This document shows positions 46,601 to 59,329 of a stretch of DNA of 64,000 bases, piece after piece. Both the position numbers and the translations under genes were made by a program. Location of the stretch: the NCBI GenBank assembly GCA_949775045.1, contig OX459097.1, positions 11,454,764 to 11,518,763 on the forward strand. The letters are read 5' to 3'. This stretch comes from Metridium senile (Eukaryota; Cnidaria; Anthozoa; Actiniaria; Metridiidae). Position 1 is the first letter of the stretch; each line of letters starts with the position of its first letter. Under the pieces are notes generated by a model, which did no database searches, was not told where the DNA came from, and saw only the letters and a list, made by a program, of their open reading frames with translations.

Positions 46601-48275
46601 TTTGCATGGGCTATAGTGCATCAAAAAACGTCATTTTTCAGCATTTTGCATGGGCTATAGTGCATCAAAAGTTGTCATTTTGGGTCATTTTTCAGCATTT
46701 TGCACGGACTATAGTGCATCAAAAGTCGTCATTTTGGGTTATTTTTCAGCATTTCGGACGGGCTATAGTCCATCAAAAGTCGTCATTTTGGGTCATTTTT
46801 CAGCATTTCGGACGGGCTATAGTCCATCAAAAGTCGTCATTTTGGGTCATTTTTCAGCATTTTGCACGGGCTATAGTCCATCAAAAGTCGTCACTTTGGG
46901 TCATTTTTGAGCATTTTGCACGAGCTATAGTCCATCAAAAATCTTCATTCTTGGGCATTTTTGAGCATTTTGCATGGGCTATAGTCCATCAAAATTCGTC
47001 ATTTTGGGTCATTTTTGAGCATTTTGCACGGGCTATAGTCCATCAAAAATCGTCACTTTGGGTCATTTTTATGCATTTTGCATGGGCTATAGTCCATCAA
47101 AAATCGTCATTTTTGGTCATTTTTGAGCATTTTGCATTGGTTCTAGTCCATATCATCAAGAATCGTCATTTTGGTCATTTGTGAGCATTTTGCATGGGCT
47201 ATAGTGCATCAAAAAACGTCATTTTTGGTCAATTTTCAGCATTTTGCATGTGCTGTAGTCCTTCAAAAATCGTCATTTTTGAGCATTTTGCACGGGCTAT
47301 AGTGCATCAAAAGTTGTCATTTTGGGTCATTTTTCAGCATTTTGCACGGACTATAGTGCATCAAAAGTCGTCATTTTGGGTCATTTTTCAGCATTTCGGA
47401 CGGGCTATAGTCCATCAAAAGTCGTCATTTTGGGTCATTTTTCAGCATTTTGCACGGGCTATAGTCCATCAAAAGTCGTCATTTTGGGTCATTTTTCAGC
47501 ATTTTGCACGGGCTATAGTCCATCAAAAGTCGTCATTTTGGGTCATTTTTCAGCATTTTGCATGGGCTATAGTGCATCAAAAAACGTCATTTTTCAGCAT
47601 TTTGCATGGGCTATAGTGCATCAAAAGTTGTCATTTTGGGTCATTTTTCAGCATTTTGCACGGACTATAGTGCATCAAAAGTCGTCATTTTGGGTCATTT
47701 TTCAGCATTTCGGACGGGCTATAGTCCATCAAAAGTCGTCATTTTGGGTCATTTTTGAGCATTTTGCATGGGCTATAGTGCATCAAAAGTTGTGATTTTG
47801 GGTCATTTTTCAGCATTTTGCACGGACTATAGTGCATCAAAAGTCGTCATTTTGGGTCATTTTTGAGCATTTTGCACGGGCTATAGTCCATCAAAAGTCG
47901 TCACATTGGGTCATTTTTGAGCATTTTGCACGAGCTATAGTCCATCAAAAATCTTCATTCTTGGGCATTTTTGAGCATTTTGCATGGGCTATAGTCCATC
48001 AAAATTCGTCATTTTGGGTCATTTTTGAGCATTTTGCACGGGCTATAGTCCATCAAAAATCGTCACTTTGGGTCATTTTTATGCATTTTGCACGGGCTAT
48101 AGTCCATCAAAAATCGTCATTTTTGGTCATTTTTGAGCATTTTGCACGGGCTATAGTCCATCAAAAGTCGTCATTTTTGGTCATTTCTCAGCATTTTGCA
48201 TGGGCTATAGTCCATCAAAAATCGTCATTTTTCATCAAAAAAACGTCATTTTTGGTCATTTTTTAGCATCGTCAT
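43670..48275. repeat. 54-bp minisatellite with approximately 1,010-bp higher-order repeat
   Basis: Unit about 54 bases: GGCTATAGTCCATCAAAA, GTCGTCATTTTGGGTC and ATTTTTCAGCATTTTGCACG. Two neighbouring blocks (about 45164-46173 and 46174-47183) appear almost identical at a 1,010-base offset. A third, shortened block follows to about 48100 and a shorter related block precedes. Since 54 is divisible by three, long frames (18-residue repeats such as GHFSAFCTGYSPSKVVIL) arise in more than one phase; they are not genes. The array contains the scaffold gap and separates the UGT and aminotransferase genes. Confidence 0.95.
44232..44431. other. Assembly gap of 200 N
   Basis: Exactly 200 undetermined bases inside the 54-bp array, a placeholder size. 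The true array length is unknown. Confidence 1.
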
Positions 48276-48454
48276 TTTAACGTTAATTGAACGTTTCTTC
48301 CTTGTTATTTACAATATTGACGATATTTCGTATATAATCGAAATGAAACGTTCATTATTTTCAAAATGACATTTTTTCATAACAATTTTGTTGAAATTCA
48401 CAATGTTGAACTCCCAGACTATTTACGAAAAGAAGCTCTGCCAAAATCCTCAAA

Positions 48455-48510
48455 AATGGCTCGAAGTGACGATTTTGAATAGTCTATAGCCCATGCATAA
48501 TACACATGAG
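48455..48510. repeat. Inverted monomer at the array edge
   Basis: TATAGCCCATGCATAA preceded by AGTGACGATTTTGAATAGTC is the reverse complement of the array unit, about 180 bases beyond its end. Confidence 0.7.
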
Positions 48511-48514
48511 AAAA

Positions 48515-49195
48515 GACATTTGGATATACTTTCCCTTTACACATGCGCCTTTTGTCAAATTGTACAGCGGTTATAGATCACATGAAACAGAAGTATGCAA
48601 AAGGTTTATTTATATGTTACGTACATAATAATAAGAAACAAAAACCGTTATTTCTAATAACGTCTATATCACTACTTGTTCTAGGCGCTTTACAAAACTA
48701 AGATAGATATTATAAAATACAAATATCAATAATTTACAATGCTAAGAATAATGAAATGAATAGTCTAAATTAATTATAAACGAAAGCAAATATACACATC
48801 ATCATTAGCATATTTTTATCATAATCATTATCAGAATTTTTCGTGATTACTATTACTTTTAGATTGTCAAAATTTGTACATTTCGATTAAAAAGATTGTC
48901 TTCAGGTATCTGGGATTGCATTAGGTAAAGTACCATTGTGACCATCTAGGTATGAAAACAAGAAATGGTTAAAATTATAGATTGAATGAAACACCAACAA
49001 CCGACCAACCAATTAAATATTCATTCACCGAACCAACCAACCATGCCAGCCAACAAACAAACCGATCAACCAATTGCAACCAACCAACCTTACCTTAATA
49101 CTCCGACCAACCAATTAAATATTTTATGACCGAACCAACCAACCAACCAACCAATAAATATATCCTATCTTTTCTTTTACTAATCAATACTTCAG
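48515..49195. other. Region downstream of the aminotransferase gene
   Basis: Contains a D-family end fragment (TTGTCAAATTGTACAGCGGT, 48552-48600), a GGCGCTTTAC repeat fragment (48683), and CCAA-rich repeat (48985-49160). No gene recognised. Confidence 0.5.
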
Positions 49196-52100
49196 TCATT
49201 GTATACCTTCTAGTATAGTACGATCAATGAATATTCCTGTCATTCCTGTTTTTCGGCGTTTGACCGTGTCAAACCTGGAGAACTTCCTGGACAATCGAGG
49301 CTTAAACGGCAGAGATGTTCTTTTAAGTATTTTATATTTCATGGAATCTGTAGCTAGGAACAGTTGGGCTTCCTGTGGCTGAAGGAACCATACTAGTTTT
49401 TCGTTTTCATCGGAAAAGCGGATGATCTCATCGTCAAGCGTTGAAGTTTCCTGAAAAAAATATAATAGTCTTATAAGAATAACTTTAAATAGGATCAGAT
49501 CCGGTTCTAAATAAAATCATATTGTACTGTATTAACTTTCTTAACTAAAAACATTTGCGTAGCCTGTCATCTACTGATGAAGATTGCAGTAAGATTAAAT
49601 CAGTGACACCCTATAACACAATAGGTAGTGTATTTGTAGAGTGCATTCAGTAAAACATGAAACATTAATAGTACTATGTTGTACTATTTTATGCTAATTC
49701 TTTTGTTTTCTTTTTTCAACTAGCACTATTTTGCACAATTTAGTAATTAGTGTTTCACGCTTTTACTGAATGCACTCTATAATTGTCATATAGATCCTTT
49801 TCAGTTACCTTATTAATTTCGGCAGCTTCTTCAAAGGTCTTAATGGCTGAGCTAGCAATATCCTAAAACAGAATTATATACTTGATATATCATGATTTTG
49901 AAATACAGGGGAACCTCGCCTTACGGCCATCCACTTAATAACGGCCACCCCGTTATTGCGGCCAGTTTTTCAGGTCCCAACGAAATGCATGTCTTTACAA
50001 TTTCTATAAAATTTACCCCTTAATGCGGCCACCCCGTTAATACGGCCACTTTGGGCTGTCCCTTTGGTGGCCAGATGTAAATACTAGCTTTGTATCTAAC
50101 CTTTTTCATGGAAACCGCAATTGTCAGTCTATCAGCCGGACAATTATTAAGTTAGTCAATCAGTCAGTCGGCCAGCGAGACAGTCAATCAGTAAAGAGCA
50201 GTCAGTCAGTCAGTCAATCTAGCTGTATCAACTACAAATCTGTGTGTTTATTCATTTTAAATCTGTTTGTCTGCCTGTTTGATTGTCTAGTTGAGCGACT
50301 AAACCGGCTCCCCCACTAACATTATGTTAGTGAGGAGGGTGGCAGGTCACCCAGCAGGACGAAAAATAAGACCTGTCAAAGGGCGGAAGAGCTCGTTTTG
50401 AGCCAACGGCCAGCATGCAAAACTGAAGCTTTGCTGAGTGACGTCGAAAGGGCAAGATCTCAAGCCAAAAAAAGATCAAGTGGAAGACCAAACTGCTGAT
50501 TTATAACTGATGCAACTCAAGAAAGGCAAAGAGTAAGAGATAGTTTTACTAGATACTGTATTTGTTAGTATATTTTTAGCATTGTACGTATAATTCTATT
50601 ATTAGTTATATTTAAGGAGGAGTAGGATATTCAATTGGGACGAAAGTTCTGTTTCCATCTCCTGTCGCAAGTATATACTCTTTATTAGTTGAAAAATTGT
50701 ATCATTGTGACAAATAAATAAACTAACAAATAAACAAAGTATCTGTCTGTCTGTCTATATGTTTTCAATCTGTTTGTCTGTCAGTCTGATGTCAGTCTGA
50801 TCTAGTGTCTGCCTCTTTGACTGTCTTGTGTCTGCCTGTCTGATTGCCTAGAGTCTGTCTGTCTGTCTATCTGTTTTCAATCTGTTTGTCTGCCTGTCAA
50901 TCTGTTTGTCTAGTGTCTGTCTGTGTGTCTATATGTTTTCAATCTGATTGTCTGCCTGTCAATCTGATTGCCTAGAGTCTGTCTGTGTGTCTATATGTTT
51001 TCAATCTGTTTGTCTGCCTGTCAATCTGATTGTCTAGTGTCTGTCTGTCTGTCTATATGTTTTCAATCTGTTTGTCTGCCTGTCTGATTGTCTAGTGTCT
51101 GTCTGTCTGTCTATATGTTTTCAATCTGTTTGTCTGCCTGTCAATCTGTTTGTCTAGTGTCTGTCTGTGTGTCTATATGTTTTCAATCTGTTTGTCTGCC
51201 TGTCAATCTGTTTGTCTAGTGTCTGTCTGTCTATATGTCTGCTTACCTCGAGAGTACTGTCCAGTAGTTCACAAGGAGCAGCATTGGTTACGTGGATCCC
51301 ATTGTTATCATATGTGATGTCATGCAGGCTGAGTGGAGGACTGTCGTCATGGTTACGATGCTGCCAGGAACCCGTCCTTGGGTCAACCCGATACTGAAAA
51401 ACACCAAATACAACATACAGCTATTTAAAAAAACGTTGAATTGTGAATGTTTATTGTGCACTCTAAGGCCGAAATGAATTCTACATGTAAGGACATACTC
51501 AAGAAAACAACATAAAGAAAGCACATCGATCTATTTACTATTTCTATTTTAGTGTTTCAAGACCAATAATGCATTTCGGTCTTTGAATGCATTATTCAGT
51601 TTGCAGTATTCACAATTCATTGTTTTTTGAAATAGCTGTATAAAGTTAACAACTAAAGTGTAATTAAACAACAACAGAAAACGGAAATTCTCTCTAAACA
51701 AAAGAGAAAGAAAGACATTTTTTGGCCCCACATTTTCCCAAAGCTAAAAATAAGACCTCAAAATGGAAACCACCGCTAAACTGGACATTTCTCTTTGTCC
51801 CAAAAATAGGGAAAAAACTACTAATTTCTTCTTTGGTCTAATTGTTATTTTTTTTTACCTGCGGAAGCAGCTTCCAACCATGAGTAGCAACCATGTCTAC
51901 TGCCTCGAGAACAAAATGAACCGTCTCATCGTCCATGAAGTACGGTAGGTTGATACGAGCAAACCCAGGCCTACAAGTTATACAACGATAAATTACAATG
52001 TGCAATTTATTCAGCAACGTTTCTCGAAATGCCATTGTACCAGACGTTGATGAAGAATAACAGAACGAGCTGTATTGCAAATTTGTTTTGCAGATAACAT

Positions 52101-55100
52101 TGAACAAAATACCCTGTTATAAGAATGCAGAGGAAGTTTATCTCGCTCTTATGCGATTAAGGAGTCTTTCTCTCTGATAGCAGGGTTACGGTATGAACAA
52201 ACTAGAGTTAAGTTCTGCTTTCCGTGACGGAAAGCTACGGAACTCAGTAACTTGCAAGCCACATTTTCAAACCGCCTTCTCGGAAGGTTTTGTTGCTTGT
52301 TGCATGTTGCTTACCAAGCTTGAAATATGTGAGATTCATCTGTAAATGATATCAGCACGGAAAAAAATATACTGGAAAACAATGCATACAAAGTTTGGAA
52401 AAATTTCACATTGTTATATGACCTTTCACTGCTTGAATCCATGTCCTCCATAGTGCATGGCGGGCTTGGTATGCAACATACAACAAGGAACAAAACCTTT
52501 GACAACCTTTTTAAAATAGCTGTAAACACGCAGAAAATAGTTTCACTTCATTGTCACTTACTTCATGATTTCCATAGGGTTTCTCAGTTTAACTTCACTA
52601 TAAAAAGAAAATACATGTAAACTATAAAGAGACCATATTGTCCCAACCTCGTGCCCAGGCTCTTCCTTCTTGCCTTATTTTCAAAATGTCAGTGCTCAAA
52701 GTGAGCGAAATAGAATCAATAGAAGGTTTTGCATGGGAACATATATGCACATAAGAATAAGAATATTCGAGAAGTTATATAATTGATTAAAATATAAAAT
52801 AAATTAAAAAAGATTCTTACCCGTCAGATTCTCGTAAAAACCATTGATATTTTTGACCAAGATCTTCGCTCATTCCAAGCAAGTCCTGTAACAGCATAAA
52901 CAATATGATGGAGAACTTCTCTATATGTACTAATTAAATTTGACATGTAACATTGAATCAGTAAAGTTTAGGTATTTTACTGTGTCAATATATTTTGAAT
53001 AACAAGCAAATTTTATCGGCTCCCTCCCATTGATCTGTTGGAAATTTACCTTAAACTATATACTAAATTTCGAAGAAATGTAAATTTTCCTTTTGACTTA
53101 TATCTCGTGGAATGAATCATTCGTGATTCAGTAAAAAATGTTGGTTTTGATTTACTATAAATTTAATAGATATATAAATTAGGATAAGGACGCTAAACTG
53201 GAGGTCCCGTCCCTCTACACTACACACTCGTTGTACATGAGCGAAGGTAAAAGAACCCACACCACTATAAGACTACTAAGAGTAGGGCAAGGGGCTCCCG
53301 GTAGTGTGGTCTGACCTATCTACATTACAGGGCCCTCCTGAGAATCGGCGTTAAGCTTTTGTGGTGTCCTGTCTTCGGGCGCAAGAAGGAAAAGCGAGGT
53401 TAAAAAAAGATTAAATTCTGCATTTCAATACCTTTCAAGTGATATATAGTTTGCTTAAGTTGTACACGAAAACGGAGCGCTTTTATAAAGTGACAGTGCA
53501 AATCTATCGTAAGACCTTAAGGAATTTCTAACTATGAGAGCCCCAAGATCACTAATCAGGCTGTATAGATATTGAATAAACATTACAGCATAGTTGTTTT
53601 GTTTGTGTATTAGGTGAGCGTTGTATTTAAAAGTGTTGGCATTATGATACTATTTGCCCACCATTTTCATAATAGATTTTTTAATTTTCTTTGTTCTAAT
53701 AACACAGCTGGGAGGTTTGCAAAACCATAAAATGCGTCACTAAAATACGTCACTGTACGTCCACCTATTGCGGCAATATCCCTCAACACTGTCCTTTAGT
53801 AGTCACTTACCATTGCATAAGGTCCAGCGCATGCGCATCCTCCTCTAGCCTGTATCCCATACAGATCGTTCAGTAGGGTAGATACAAAGTTGTGGTGAAG
53901 AAGTTTACCGCTATCCCTATGATACACAAGGAACGAAAAGATAGGAAGTCTACGTGCTTTACTACTGCCAAGAACATTAAGGTTAGGATTACCACTCCAG
54001 ACTTTGAAGGCTTTTCTAAGAATAGAAGGCAATTATAACAAAAGGTTATTACTTACTAGAGAATGTTTCTTCAACCATGAAATCATTTAGTTCCAAGCTT
54101 TCGGGCATAAGCGCCCATCTTCAGGGATTACAATGGAGTTTCTGAAGATATGGACGCATCAGTGGTGGATCCAAGGGGAGATCCAACAGTTCCATGAACC
54201 CTCCCCCATCCCCTCCCCCTTTAATTTGTTCTACTCTTTTTGCAGTGTAGTAATAGAAGGTAATGTGAAAAAAAACCCCGCTATGTCACCTTGTCATCGT
54301 AGAGTGCTGGTCATAGCAACATTAGCTGAAACAGGGGGTTATTTCATTGCGTTCTTCGTGCTAAGTCATCATCAGTTTCAGCATTAGGGCCTTTTAAACG
54401 GGCCCAACATGTTGGACCAACATTGCTGGATGATGTTGCGATACAGTGCTTTGAACAAGAGATCTATAGAAATGTTGGATGATGTTTCCGTATAGTTTTC
54501 AGGGTTTTTTAAACACAAGGGGTCCTTACCAGCATCACGATTATGAACAGCACAAATAGCATTATAATATCAAAAGCCACGATGCATATTGGAGCTTTGC
54601 TCTGCCGGGATACCTCAAGTATGTTAAGGCCTGGGTTTTTCGTTGTGAAAAGACCCCCCGCCAATAATTAAGATGTTGGCTTCGTACTTTCAAGATATTC
54701 GCTAGTTTTCAAAGAAAATCGCTGTGGATGTTAATATCAGAGTCCTTAATGTTTTAGTGCTGATTTTTACGAGGTCACGTGGTATATGACGTCATAATAG
54801 CAAGAAAATACTCAAAATTTATGCGGTCGTGAGTTTAAGATAAAGATAAAAACGAAAAGCCAAAAGTTGATAAGTAATAGATGACAAATAATTTCACGTT
54901 TGGAGAACTTGAATTCGATAGCTTGGTAGGGAGATATAAGGGGATTTTGAATAAGAATTATGGTCACGTGACCTGTTTTACAAAATATCTCCTTAACAGT
55001 AAGTGATAACCAGATTTTCCAAGCACAGTCCTGTAGAAACCTTGTAGAGAAGTACATTTAATGTATAAGTTTGTTTTACCTATTCAAACTCGCGACCGCA

Positions 55101-58100
55101 TTTTCAAAGGAAAAACGAAATCCCTTATCCATCTAAACTAGTCACGTGACCACCCTTAGATCAAAATTACAAATTAAGGATGAGCAGTAGTCCGAGATCT
55201 ATTTATGTACCAAGTTTTATTAAAATCAGATGAGTTTTGTGGCAATGACAAATAAAAACGTTTTTTCGTGAAACACGGCTAAAACCAGGCCTTAACATAC
55301 TTGAGACCCTACTAGTGGTGAATTATGTAAACAAAATAGAAATAATAACAACATACTGGCATAGTTCTTCCTCCCGTTGTTCAATAAGACTTGGTCCAAT
55401 ACTCTGCAATGATAAAGGTTACGAGTATCAGTAAGTACGCCTTACAGCTTTTGATATACATATATGTATACAGACTTTTCAAGACATGCATCCTCTTTAC
55501 ACCACCGACATATTATATCAACATCGTAAAGGCCCGTTTACACTAGCAATTTTGTCACGGCACGCGGTACAAGAGCTGCGATTTCAGTGGCGATTTTATC
55601 GCAGATTTGTCAACGCAACTTTGAACATGCTCGAAATTTAATGCAATTTGCTGCGACTTTCTATCTCCTAAATTCGAGCGTATTCGAAATTGCGGCGACA
55701 AAGCTGCGATAAAATCGCCATTGGAATCGCCGCTTTTGTCGCGCGACAAAATTGCTAGTGCATGTAAACGGGCCATAAAACTACTTTTACGTAAAAAAAA
55801 ATCAAGCTAAACAAGTTTCAAATTGAACTCTCCCGTATAGTATACAACAACGGCATAAAAAAATATGACTACTTTTAAATTATAGTTTATGAAAGAACCA
55901 TGGTCACTTACCAGCATGCAATTCAAATCTATTGGGAATAAGAGTCTTTGTATATCTTTTCTATTTCGATCAGATATCAAGTATAGATTATTGCCTCAGC
56001 ATTTGAAAAAATGGCAAAAATTGCAAAAAGCAATACAGTTTCATTAATTATATTTTTAAGAAAGAACAAAAATAAAAAAATAAAAATAATATTAATATTT
56101 ATTTTTTATTTTTGTTTTGTTTTAGTATCTAGTTACGTGTATGTGATTATATTTTTTCCTTGTTTATTTGTAGAATTATAAGTAATATAAAAATGATAAT
56201 TGTTGATATATATATTTAATACATCTAATGTACTACCTATAATGGGTAGTACATACCAAATTGTAAATATAGATTATTGTACATACCGAATTGTAAATAT
56301 AGATTATTGTACATACCGAATTGTAAATATAGATTATTGTACATACCAAATTGTAAATATAGATTATTGTACATACCAAATTGTAAATATAGATTATTGT
56401 ACATACCGAATTGTAAATATAGATTATTGTACATACCGAATTGTAAATATAGATTATTGTACATACCAAATTGTAAATATAGATTATTGTACATACCAAA
56501 TTGTAAATATAGATTATTGTACATACCGAATTGTAAATATAGATTATTGTACATACCGAATTGTAAATATAGATTATTGTACATACCAAATTGTAAATAT
56601 AGATTATTGTACATACCAAATTGTAAATATAGATTATTGTACATACCGAATTGTAAATATAGATTATTGTACATACCGAATTGTAAATATAGATTATTGT
56701 ACATACCGAATTGTAAATATAGATTATTGTACATACCGAATTGTAAATATAGATTATTGTACATACCGAATTGTAAATATAGATTATTGTACATACCAAA
56801 TTGTAAATATAGATTATTGTACATACCGAATTGTAAATATAGATTATTGTACATACCGAATTGTAAATATAGATTATTGTACATACCAAATTGTAAATAT
56901 AGATTATTGTACATACCAAATTGTAAATATAGATTATTGTACATACCGAATTGTAAATATAGATTATTGTACATACCGAATTGTAAATATAGATTATTGT
57001 ACATACCAAATTGTAAATATAGATTATTGTACATACCAAATTGTAAATATAGATTATTGTACATACCGAATTGTAAATATAGATTATTGTACATACCGAA
57101 TTGTAAATATAGATTATTGTACATACCGAATTGTAAATATAGATTATTGTACATACCGAATTGTAAATATAGATTATTGTACATACCGAATTGTAAATAT
57201 AGATTATTGTACATACCAAATTGTAAATATAGATTATTGTACATACCGAATTGTAAATATAGATTATTGTACATACCAAATTGTAAATATAGATTATTGT
57301 ACATACCGAATTGTAAATATAGATTATTGTACATACCAAATTGTAAATATAGATTATTGTACATACCAAATTGTAAATATAGATTATTGTACATACCGAA
57401 TTGTAAATATAGATTATTGTACATACCAAATTGTAAATATAGATTATTGTACATACCAAATTGTAAATATAGATTATTGTACATACCGAATTGTAAATAT
57501 AGATTATTGTACATACCGAATTGTAAATATAGATTATTGTACATACCAAATTGTAAATATAGATTATTGTACATACCAAATTGTAAATATAGATTATTGT
57601 ACATACCGAATTGTAAATATAGATTATTGTACATACCGAATTGTAAATATAGATTATTGTACATACCGAATTGTAAATATAGATTATTGTACATACCGAA
57701 TTGTAAATATAGATTATTGTACATACCGAATTGTAAATATAGATTATTGTACATACCGAATTGTAAATATAGATTATTGTACATACCAAATTGTAAATAT
57801 AGATTATTGTACATACCGAATTGTAAATATAGATTATTGTACATACCGAATTGTAAATATAGATTATTGTACATACCGAATTGTAAATATAGATTATTGG
57901 ACAATTACTGTGAAGGAGCTCGTGCATCTTGTTTTACACTTGCACAAAATGTCTGTCACCACTTCCCAATAAGTGCCCTTTTTCTCTCTTACCCCCGTCC
58001 ATTGTGGAGCATGCAAAATGCTCGCCCCTTTATTTAATGACCGGTCCCTTACTCCCAATACAAAGGTTTTGAATTGGGTGGAAATGTACATAGTACAAGT

Positions 58101-59148
58101 TCGTCCAGTTTAAACAACCGAGACTAGGCCCTAACATGGTTGAGTGTAAACATATTTATTTTTGTTTGAGGCCGTTTGTAATACCTGTTTTAGTTGAAAG
58201 ACCATCCCAGCACGTACTGACTCAACTATTGCTGGTGTACCGCCTTCTTCTCTACTCTCGATGTCTTTGAGGTACTGGTGGGTGTCTCTTGTCACCTAAC
58301 AATATATATTATTTAACAATCATTCGCAGTATAAGGCGTGGTGAATATTGATGTATAATAACCGAGACAAAGTGGAGTTTACTACTCATCTAGACGCACT
58401 GAGAATAATTGTTTTAGTATAAATACAAAGGTAATTATATCAGAAAAATAAAAATAACCACCAATTTCTAGAGAAAAAATATGAATTTCTTATTTCTAAA
58501 AGCGCGCGATAAACTGTAGGTGATATTAAATCGAAAATAATCTTTAAAAAGTTCTCGAGCCAATCGGTCAGCGTGAAATTTTCTAAAATCACCTGCGTAT
58601 TTACTATAACAATGAAGTTGACATTTGATGATGATAAAGATGATGGTGGTTATAATGATGATCATGAATGAGATGATAATGGTGATGACAATGGCATGGC
58701 AGCGACGTCACGGTGTTAATTGTGATGATGATAAGGATGATATTTGATAAAGATGATGATGATGAAAATGATGATGATTGTGATGATGATAAGGATGATA
58801 TTTGATAAAGATGATGATATGATGATGATGATGAAAGTGATGATGATTATGATTTGATAAGGATGATATTTGATAAAGATGATGATGATGAAAATGATGA
58901 TGATTGTGATGATGATAAGGATGATATTTGATAAAGATGATGATGATGATGAAAGTGATGATGATTATGATGATGATAAGGATGATATTTGATACAAATG
59001 ATGATGAAGTTGAAGTTAATGATGATGAAGATGATAATGATGATGACGATAATGATGATGATGGTAATGACGATGACGATAATGATAATGATGGTGATGA
59101 AGATGGTGATGATGATGATGGTGATGATGATGGTAATGATGATGATGG

Positions 59149-59179
<31 letters not shown>

Positions 59180-59298
59180 GATGATAATGATGATGACGAT
59201 AATGATGATGATGGTAATGACGATGACGATAATGATAATGATGGTGATGAAGATGGTGATGATGATTATGGTGATGATGATGGTAATGATGATGATGG

Positions 59299-59329
<31 letters not shown>

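Noticed and set aside
43793..48266. Possible secreted or repeat protein with 18-residue repeats
   Set aside because: Overlapping frames in more than one phase are open because the unit is 54 bases; the frames break wherever a unit length deviates.
56200..58037. CRISPR-like array or 590-residue Cys/Tyr-rich protein
   Set aside because: Units are contiguous 30-mers with no spacers, in animal DNA with introns; frames are open on both strands in several phases.
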